Positions 1 to 4,768 of a stretch of DNA of 6,098 nt are shown piece by piece. The notes under the pieces are model-generated. The model did not search any database. It was not told where the DNA came from and saw nothing but the letters and a program-made list of their open reading frames with translations. The stretch spans positions 1 to 6,098 of the forward strand of contig WRIP01000085.1 in assembly GCA_009782665.1 (NCBI GenBank), written 5' to 3'. Every line of letters starts with the position of its first letter. The stretch's first letter is position 1. This DNA comes from Oscillospiraceae bacterium (GTDB lineage: Bacteria > Bacillota > Clostridia > Oscillospirales > Ruminococcaceae). The position numbers were made by a program, and so were the translations under genes.

Positions 1-1
1 T

Positions 2-883
2 ATCGATGATGGAGGGGATCTCACAGCCATGCTGCATCAAAAACGCACCGACCTGATGAAGAATCTTTGGGGTGGATGCGAAGAAACAACCACTGGAATT
101 ACTCGATTGCGTTCGATGGAACGTGAAAACCTGTTGAAGTTTCCGATGGTTGCGGTAAATAATGCTTCCTCTAAGTACCTGTTCGACAACAGATACGGAA
201 CCGGACAGTCGGTATTAGATGGCATCAACCGAACCACTAATCTCATTGTAGCCGGTAAAACGGTGGTGGTTGCAGGCTATGGTTGGTGTGGAAAAGGGGT
301 CGCCATGCGTGCTAAAGGGTTCGGTGCCAGGGTTATCATCACCGAGATAGATCCAATAAAATCGATTGAAGCAGTCATGGATGGTTTTGATGTACTGACT
401 ATGGATAAAGCAGCCGCAGTCGGTGATCTCTTCATTACTGTGACCGGTTGCAATCGTGTGATACACAAGGATCACTTTGCTAAGATGAAGGATAATGTCA
501 TCCTATGTAATGCGGGACATTTTGACTGTGAGATTTGCCTACCCGAACTGCAGGAGATGGCAATAGAAATCAAAGAACAGCGAAAAAACATCACCGGATA
601 TATGATGGAAGATGGTAGATGGATTAATGTACTCGGTGAAGGTAGGTTGGTTAACCTTGCCTGTGGTGACGGACATCCTGCAGAGATCATGGATATGAGC
701 TTTGCACTTCAGATTCTCTCGGCAAAGTATCTGCTCGAGAATCATAAGCAGCTTAAACCCGGAGTATATGACGTGCCAAAATCCATCGATTCCTTAGTCG
801 CCTCAATGAAGCTTAAGTCTTGGAATATTGAAATAGACAAACTAACCTCTGAGCAAGAGGAATATCTGAGAAGAAGCGGTTAG
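2..883 (+). CDS. ahcY: S-adenosylhomocysteine hydrolase family protein, 5'-truncated by the window edge
   Basis: NAD-dependent cytosolic enzyme that reversibly splits S-adenosylhomocysteine (or possibly S-inosylhomocysteine) into homocysteine and the nucleoside, relieving product inhibition of methyltransferases. The reading frame is open to the left edge: codons from position 2 read IDDGGDLT, a family motif, so the ATG at 29 is internal and the true start lies upstream. About 293 codons are present; roughly 110-125 N-terminal residues are missing if the length is like that of short prokaryotic homologues. Visible motifs are EETTTG (from 80), the substrate-binding Lys of SSKYLFDN (173-175) with its Asp-Asn (185-190), the Rossmann loop GYGWCGKG (275-298), EIDP with MDGF, NAGHFD (509-526) and EGRLVNLACGDGHP. 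The C-terminus stops soon after the LTSEQEEYL segment and lacks the Lys/Tyr tail (KPDHYRY type) of eukaryotic and many bacterial enzymes. RYGTGQS stands where the human enzyme has a Cys-containing segment. Both traits match the Thermotoga/archaeal subtype. Only 4 nt separate it from the deaminase gene. Confidence 0.95.
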   Translation: MDDGGDLTAMLHQKRTDLMKNLWGGCEETTTGITRLRSMERENLLKFPMVAVNNASSKYLFDNRYGTGQSVLDGINRTTNLIVAGKTVVVAGYGWCGKGVAMRAKGFGARVIITEIDPIKSIEAVMDGFDVLTMDKAAAVGDLFITVTGCNRVIHKDHFAKMKDNVILCNAGHFDCEICLPELQEMAIEIKEQRKNITGYMMEDGRWINVLGEGRLVNLACGDGHPAEIMDMSFALQILSAKYLLENHKQLKPGVYDVPKSIDSLVASMKLKSWNIEIDKLTSEQEEYLRRSG

Positions 884-887
884 GTAA

Positions 888-2168
888 ATGAACATACTGA
901 TAAAAGACACTAATCTGCTGCAGTCGGATGGAAACGCTCTGTACAATACCTCTGTATTCATTGAAGATACTATAATCAAGAGTATAGGAGCGATTCCGGC
1001 TGATTTCATAGCTGATAAAACTATTGATGGTAGCGGGTATATCACCATGCCGGGTCTGGTCAATGCGCACACCCACAGTCCCATGACCCTGCTAAGAAAT
1101 ATCGGTGATGATCTACCGTTTAGGGAATGGTTGTTTGATTCTATTATACCATTGGAAGGCCGGTTGAGTTCGGAAGATATCTACTACGGATCTTTACTCG
1201 GTATATTGGAGATGATACGAAGCGGGGTGACCTGCTTTTGTGATATGTATTTTCACACCGACAGTATCGCTGCTGCTATCAGCGAAAGTGGTATACGAGC
1301 ACATATATCCTATGGGTTGATTAACGCAGCAGTCAGAGGTACAGCGGAATCGGTCGATGTTGAAGGCTACGAAACCTTTTTAGAACGATGGCACAATAAA
1401 GGCAACATCACTACCGGGATTGAAGTACATTCCGTCTACCTCTACGAGAAGCAGACGATAGTTCAAGCTGCAGATATTGCAAAATCTCTCGACAGTAGAA
1501 TACATATACACCTAGCTGAGACAGCTTCAGAGGTAACCGACTGTTATAAGAAGTATTCGATGTCTCCCGTTGAACTAGCTGCCTCAGCTGGGGTGTTTGA
1601 CTGCCCGACGATTGCCGCTCACTGTACCATTCTATCGGATAAGGACATACAGTTGCTGAAACAGTATGAGGTAAATGTAGTCCACTGCCCGAGTAGCAAC
1701 CTCAAGCTGGCCTGTGGAGTGGCTCCAGTAACCAAGATGCTAGATGCAGGCATCAATGTAACGCTCGGAACCGACTCGGCTGCGAGCAATAATAACCTGA
1801 ATATGTTCGAGGAGATGCATCTGGCTGCATTGCTGCATAAGTGTACACAAAAAGACCCTACCCTGCTAGATGCGGCGACGATAGTTGAAATGGCCACAAG
1901 TAATGGAGCTAAAGCTGCCGGATTCAATAATACCGGAGAGTTAATCGAAGGAAAGCTGGCAGATGTCATCATGATAGATATGAGTAAACCTCATATGAAT
2001 CCACCGGGAAACCTCGCTTCAAGCCTCATATATTCCGCGCAGGCATCCGATGTTGACACGGTGATTGTTGGTGGTACAATATTAATGGAAAAAGGACAGA
2101 TTTCTTTCATTGACCAACAAGAAGTCATTGCAAAAGTGAAAGAGATACGAAACAGAATCCTTTTCTAA
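888..2168 (+). CDS. mtaD: 5'-methylthioadenosine/S-adenosylhomocysteine deaminase family amidohydrolase
   Basis: Metal-dependent amidohydrolase (426 aa) predicted to deaminate the adenine ring of S-adenosylhomocysteine, 5'-methylthioadenosine and perhaps adenosine or 5'-deoxyadenosine, giving the inosyl product and ammonia. Metal and catalytic residues are all visible: the HTH pair (H61, H63) in NAHTHSPMTLLR, H208 and E211 in IHLAET, H245 in AAHCT, and D296 in GTDSAASNNNLNMFEE. The DMYFH segment (119-123) is also typical. N- and C-terminal parts form the small beta-sandwich around the TIM barrel, ending with the ADVIMID/VIVGGTILM segment. The length fits the family (Thermotoga maritima TM0936 has about 406 aa). 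The start at 888 follows the ahcY stop by 4 nt. The only ribosome site is a weak AGG just upstream, so translational coupling is likely. Guanine, cytosine and atrazine-type deaminases are related, but HSPMTLLR, HLAET and the neighbouring hydrolase favour SAH/MTA. Exact substrate preference cannot be read from sequence. Confidence 0.9.
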   Translation: MNILIKDTNLLQSDGNALYNTSVFIEDTIIKSIGAIPADFIADKTIDGSGYITMPGLVNAHTHSPMTLLRNIGDDLPFREWLFDSIIPLEGRLSSEDIYYGSLLGILEMIRSGVTCFCDMYFHTDSIAAAISESGIRAHISYGLINAAVRGTAESVDVEGYETFLERWHNKGNITTGIEVHSVYLYEKQTIVQAADIAKSLDSRIHIHLAETASEVTDCYKKYSMSPVELAASAGVFDCPTIAAHCTILSDKDIQLLKQYEVNVVHCPSSNLKLACGVAPVTKMLDAGINVTLGTDSAASNNNLNMFEEMHLAALLHKCTQKDPTLLDAATIVEMATSNGAKAAGFNNTGELIEGKLADVIMIDMSKPHMNPPGNLASSLIYSAQASDVDTVIVGGTILMEKGQISFIDQQEVIAKVKEIRNRILF

Positions 2169-2178
2169 AAACAATTTT

Positions 2179-2183
2179 AGGAG
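2179..2183 (+). promoter_or_regulatory. Ribosome binding site of htpG
   Basis: AGGAG lies 8 nt before the ATG at 2192. A second ATG at 2188 is only 4 nt from the site and in another frame; it would give just MNEKKAV before a TAA at 2209-2211. In the htpG frame the codon immediately before 2192 is TGA, so 2192 is the first possible start. Spacing and frame together fix the htpG start at 2192. Confidence 0.75.
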
Positions 2184-2191
2184 CTTTATGA

Positions 2192-4171
2192 ATGAGAAAA
2201 AAGCAGTTTAAGACCGAATCAAAACGAATACTCGACCTGATGATCAACTCTATATATACCAACAAGGAGATATTTCTAAGAGAGCTAATCTCCAATGCGT
2301 CGGATGCGATGGACAAACTCTACTTTGTAGCTTCTGCCGAAGGTGGAAAAGGGTTCGATCGAAGTGATTTTGAGATAAGGATTGAGGTCGACCAAGAAAA
2401 CCGATCCCTTTCTATTATCGACAACGGCATCGGTATGAGCCAATCCGAGCTAGAGAGTAACCTAGGTACGATAGCCCGTAGTGGAACGTTGGATTTTCGA
2501 AACGACAACAAAGCGGAGCTGGAAAGAGAGCGTACGATAACCTCCGACTACCCGGAAGATGAAGCAGTTGATGTAGATGCCGATAATCAACAGGAGATAG
2601 ATATCATTGGTCAGTTTGGAGTCGGTTTCTATTCCTCCTTCATGGTCAGTAAAACTATTACTGTCATCAGCAGAGCATATGGCAGCGAGACTACCTGTAT
2701 GTGGTATTCGGAAGGAGCTGATGGATATACCGTCACCGAACTAGAGAATGACCAACGCAATGAACACGGCACCACCGTGACGTTGATTTTGAGAGATGAT
2801 ATTGGTGAGGAAGACTATTCCACCTATCTAGATGAGTATACCTTGAAACGAATAGTTAAAAAATACTCAGACTATATTCGGTATCCCATCAGGATGTCGG
2901 TCACTAGAACTCGTCCGATTGAGAATGAAGATGCTGACAGTGATACTCCGCCTGAATATGAGAGCTATACCGAAATTGAGACACTCAACAGCATGGTACC
3001 GCTCTGGCGTCGCAATAAGAATGAACTGTCGGAAGAAGACTACCAACAATTCTACCAGGATAAGTTCCATGATTATGAACCATCACTCACATATACTCAT
3101 TTTAATGCTGAAGGGTTGGTGAGTTTCAGTGGTATAATGTATATTCCAGGGCGTGCCCCTTATGGTTACTACAGCAAGGAGTATGAAAAAGGTCTACAGC
3201 TATACTCAAACGGTGTGCTCATAATGGATAGGTGCGCTGACCTGCTACCCGATTGTTTTAGCTTTGTAAAAGGGTTGGTCGACTCCCCTGACCTGTCACT
3301 AAACATCTCACGAGAGATTCTGCAACAATCTTCACAGCTTCAACTGATAGCGAAGAATCTCGATCGTAGAATAAAGAACGAACTGATGAACCTTCAAGAA
3401 AATGACAGAGAGAAGTACGAAGAGTTCTTCAAAAATTTCGGTTTACAGATAAAGTTTGGGATATATAACAGCTTCGGAGCAGATAGCGAAAAACTACAGG
3501 ATCTGTTACTCTATCACTCTCTTAAGGAAGATAAGATGGTGACACTGGCGGAATATCAAGAGAGTATGCCAGAGGATCAAAAAGAGATATACTATGCTGC
3601 CGGCGGAAGTATATCACGGATTCGACAACTCCCACAGGCAGAGCTGATACTTGATAACGGATATGATATTCTAGCATTAACCGAAGATATTGATGAATTT
3701 GCTATGAAGATGATTCGTCAATACAAAGAAAAAGAGATAAAGAGCGTTTCCGACAGTGACCTGGATCTTGAAACCGATATCGAGAAAGAGGTTAGTAAAG
3801 AACAAGCGAAGTTACATGAAGATCTGTTTACTGCGTTAAAGGATGCATTGGATGACAAGGTCAAGGAGGTAAGGCTCTCAACGCGCCTTAAGAGTCATCC
3901 GGTTTGGATCACCAGTGATGGTCCGCTTTCACTAGAGATGGAGAAGGTATTGAGTGCCATGCCGATGGATGGACAGCCTAAGGCTGAACGTGTACTCGAG
4001 ATTAACGGCAACCATCCGGTATTTCAGGTACTAGTCAATCTAGCAGAGGCTGACCAAGATAAACTAAGTATGTATGCTCAACTACTGTACAACCAAGCTT
4101 TGTTAATCGAAGGTCTACCCATCGAAGACCCTGTATCATTTGCAAACGATATCTGTGAGTTGATGATCTAG
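2192..4171 (+). CDS. htpG: Molecular chaperone HtpG (bacterial Hsp90)
   Basis: ATP-driven homodimeric cytosolic chaperone of the GHKL fold, which remodels late folding intermediates together with DnaK. The N-terminal ATPase domain shows E31 and N35 in LRELISNASDAMDKL, the DNGIGM motif (77-82) and the lid glycine loop GQFGVGF (140-146). The middle domain carries LNSMVPLWRRNKNEL and the catalytic-loop Arg (R374) in LNISREILQQ. The C-terminal dimerisation domain contains SHPVWITSDGPLS and LEINGNHPVFQVL. There is no C-terminal MEEVD, as expected in bacteria. At 659 aa it is longer than E. coli HtpG (624). Much of the excess is in the ATP lid: 41 residues lie between the SG of IARSG and GQFGVG, against about 19 in E. 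coli, and the extra part is strongly acidic (119-135). A smaller acidic insert lies near residues 244-255. It follows mtaD by 23 nt with no room for a full promoter between them, so it is probably read from the same transcript. No CIRCE element is visible. Confidence 0.98.
   Translation: MRKKQFKTESKRILDLMINSIYTNKEIFLRELISNASDAMDKLYFVASAEGGKGFDRSDFEIRIEVDQENRSLSIIDNGIGMSQSELESNLGTIARSGTLDFRNDNKAELERERTITSDYPEDEAVDVDADNQQEIDIIGQFGVGFYSSFMVSKTITVISRAYGSETTCMWYSEGADGYTVTELENDQRNEHGTTVTLILRDDIGEEDYSTYLDEYTLKRIVKKYSDYIRYPIRMSVTRTRPIENEDADSDTPPEYESYTEIETLNSMVPLWRRNKNELSEEDYQQFYQDKFHDYEPSLTYTHFNAEGLVSFSGIMYIPGRAPYGYYSKEYEKGLQLYSNGVLIMDRCADLLPDCFSFVKGLVDSPDLSLNISREILQQSSQLQLIAKNLDRRIKNELMNLQENDREKYEEFFKNFGLQIKFGIYNSFGADSEKLQDLLLYHSLKEDKMVTLAEYQESMPEDQKEIYYAAGGSISRIRQLPQAELILDNGYDILALTEDIDEFAMKMIRQYKEKEIKSVSDSDLDLETDIEKEVSKEQAKLHEDLFTALKDALDDKVKEVRLSTRLKSHPVWITSDGPLSLEMEKVLSAMPMDGQPKAERVLEINGNHPVFQVLVNLAEADQDKLSMYAQLLYNQALLIEGLPIEDPVSFANDICELMI
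2498..2596 (+). other. Acidic insertion in the HtpG ATP lid
   Basis: Residues 103-135 of HtpG span the ATP lid between IARSGTLDF and IDIIGQFGVG. A charged stretch (KAELERERTI) is followed by an Asp/Glu-rich run around EDEAVDVDAD. By comparison with remembered E. coli and clostridial HtpG sequences the lid is about 20 residues longer than usual. The reading frame and both flanks are intact, so it is a real in-frame insertion and not a frameshift. Its functional effect is unknown. Confidence 0.6.
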
Positions 4172-4200
4172 CCGAAGAAGCAAACAGTAATACCTTTAAC

Positions 4201-4228
4201 AATAGCCGCAGCTACTGCGGCTATTTTT
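4201..4228 (+). terminator. Rho-independent terminator after htpG
   Basis: AATAGCCGCAG (4201-4211) pairs perfectly with CTGCGGCTATT (4215-4225) around a CTA loop, and a run of five T (4224-4228) follows. The GC-rich core and T tract make it a classic intrinsic terminator, 29 nt after the htpG stop codon. It should end the ahcY-mtaD-htpG transcript. Confidence 0.92.
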
Positions 4229-4244
4229 ATGCTGAGTTAATCGG

Positions 4245-4260
4245 TCGACATTACTGTCGA
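4245..4260. repeat. Short inverted repeat in the gap
   Basis: TCGACA and TGTCGA are perfect inverted copies separated by TTAC. They lie just beyond the terminator and lack a T tract. They could be an operator or a small hairpin; the six-base arms could also arise by chance. Confidence 0.4.
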
Positions 4261-4290
4261 TGTTATCCTTTTCTGTTTAGAGGAGTATTT

Positions 4291-4368
4291 GTGCAGATTG
4301 TATATCATTTAGATTGTTCTTTTGTAACATACACCAAACAAACAGTTGTTTTGTTACTGTTACATTAG
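4291..4368 (+). CDS. Possible 25-residue leader peptide or small protein
   Basis: A GTG start is preceded by AGAGGAG (4279-4285) with a 5-nt spacer, which is an excellent Shine-Dalgarno arrangement in an otherwise gene-free stretch. The product begins MQIVYHL and ends hydrophobically (VVLLLLH) before a TAG at 4366-4368. The second half of the ORF overlaps an inverted repeat (4323-4364) that is followed by five T (4369-4373), an arrangement resembling a translated leader with an attenuator. There is no recognised family, it is too short for coding statistics, and no clear promoter is seen just upstream. It could be fortuitous. Confidence 0.25.
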   Translation: MQIVYHLDCSFVTYTKQTVVLLLLH

Positions 4369-4416
4369 TTTTTCGCTTATGCATTATGGTATTGTAACCA
4401 AAAACCTTTCAGTTAC
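4323..4416. repeat. Cluster of GTAAC/GTTAC motifs with possible alternative stems
   Basis: Five copies of GTAAC or its complement GTTAC occur in 93 bp: GTAAC at 4324 and 4394, GTTAC at 4353, 4359 and 4412. TGTAACA (4323-4329) and TGTTACA (4358-4364) form a 7-bp inverted repeat. TTGTAAC is repeated directly 70 bp apart (4322 and 4392). The first GTAAC can pair with either of the tandem GTTAC copies, so alternative RNA folds are possible. A smaller imperfect hairpin (CAAACAA with TTGTTTTG, about 4335-4353) sits inside. It may be a multi-site operator or a structured leader; the binding factor is unknown. Confidence 0.4.
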
Positions 4417-4419
4417 TTG

Positions 4420-4483
4420 TATGTTTTTTTTCATTTATTTCTATTTTTATTTCAGTACTTTCTCGAAAACAATACTATATAAT
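4420..4483 (+). promoter_or_regulatory. T-rich tract and isolated TATAAT element
   Basis: A T-rich stretch with an eight-T run (4424-4431) precedes a perfect -10 hexamer TATAAT (4478-4483). No good -35 hexamer lies at 16-18 nt spacing, and there is no TG extension. The T tracts may bend the DNA. In such AT-rich DNA a chance TATAAT is likely, so this is a weak promoter candidate. Confidence 0.25.
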
Positions 4484-4488
4484 ACCCC

Positions 4489-4511
4489 AAACCTCCCATT
4501 AATCGAGGTTT
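4489..4511 (+). other. Small hairpin
   Basis: AAACCTC (4489-4495) pairs with GAGGTTT (4505-4511) around a 9-nt loop, with a short T-rich end. It lies just downstream of the TATAAT at 4478, and its right arm contains the GAGG in front of a tiny ORF at 4519. It is too weak for a confident terminator; a leader hairpin hiding a ribosome site is possible. Confidence 0.3.
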
Positions 4512-4518
4512 TATCTGT

Positions 4519-4545
4519 ATGAAAAAAGTTAAAAAATATTTTTAA
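4519..4545 (+). CDS. Possible 8-codon peptide MKKVKKYF
   Basis: The ATG at 4519 opens an eight-codon ORF (MKKVKKYF, stop TAA at 4543-4545), with GAGG (4505-4508) 10 nt upstream inside the right arm of a small hairpin. Lys-rich codons are expected from the A-rich DNA here, so this is probably fortuitous. It is listed because the short-ORF-plus-hairpin layout is leader-like. Confidence 0.12.
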   Translation: MKKVKKYF

Positions 4546-4598
4546 AAATGATACTGACACCCTATTGACCTTCGAGGAACTTCATCCTTTAAGATAAT
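4528..4598 (+). promoter_or_regulatory. Candidate promoter of the surface-protein gene
   Basis: TTGACC (4565-4570) matches the -35 consensus in five of six bases and is preceded by an A/T-only block (4529-4548) with the palindromes AAAAATATTTTT and TTTTTAAAAA, which resembles an UP element. The -10 is uncertain. TTTAAG (4588-4593) has the ideal 17-nt spacing but matches four of six bases. GATAAT (4593-4598) matches five of six but is 22 nt away. If used, transcription would begin near 4600-4605 and give a leader of about 80 nt. Confidence 0.4.
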
Positions 4599-4670
4599 GT
4601 CGTAGCAAGCGGTGCTGACTGTCAAACAAATATAGACAATCATCTCGCACAACTACAAAAATTTATGGGA

Positions 4671-4677
4671 AAGGGAG
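4671..4677 (+). promoter_or_regulatory. Ribosome binding site of the surface-protein gene
   Basis: AAGGGAG lies 7 nt before the ATG at 4685, good strength and spacing. An ATG at 4665 is upstream of the site and would encode only MGKGVLL, so 4685 is the supported start. The signal peptide begins directly at this ATG, confirming the choice. Confidence 0.85.
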
Positions 4678-4684
4678 TTCTACT

Positions 4685-4768
4685 ATGAAACACACATTTA
4701 AGAATCTGCTCGCAGTATTACTTGCAGTCTTTATGCTATTTAGCATACTGCCGATAACTGCGTTTGCA
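4685..4768 (+). other. Signal peptide
   Basis: Codons 1-28: a short basic start, an uninterrupted hydrophobic stretch (LLAVLLAVFMLFSILPI) and an AFA end matching the A-X-A signal peptidase I rule. There is no lipobox Cys, so a lipoprotein is unlikely. The wording is very common in clostridial exported proteins. Confidence 0.9.

Noticed and set aside
29..31. ATG at 29 as the start of the hydrolase
   Set aside because: The frame is open upstream and encodes the conserved IDDGGDLT motif, so this Met is internal and the gene is cut by the window edge.
1619..1972. 117-codon minus-strand open frame inside the deaminase gene
   Set aside because: It lies entirely opposite a gene with intact catalytic motifs, has no recognisable domain, and is explained by codon bias of the plus strand.
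4394..4431. GTAAC ... GTTAC followed by eight T as an intrinsic terminator
   Set aside because: The stem is only 5 bp with a 13-nt loop and lies 7 nt from the T tract, which is too weak and poorly spaced.
4612..4645. CtsR-like heptamer pair (GTCAAA ... GACAA) before the surface gene
   Set aside because: The second half does not match GTCAAA and the spacing is wrong for a CtsR box.
4172..4684. tRNA, rRNA, riboswitch or CRISPR array in the gap
   Set aside because: No cloverleaf with GTTCRA-type arm, no recognised riboswitch core and no regular direct repeats were found. The GTAAC copies are too short and irregular for CRISPR.
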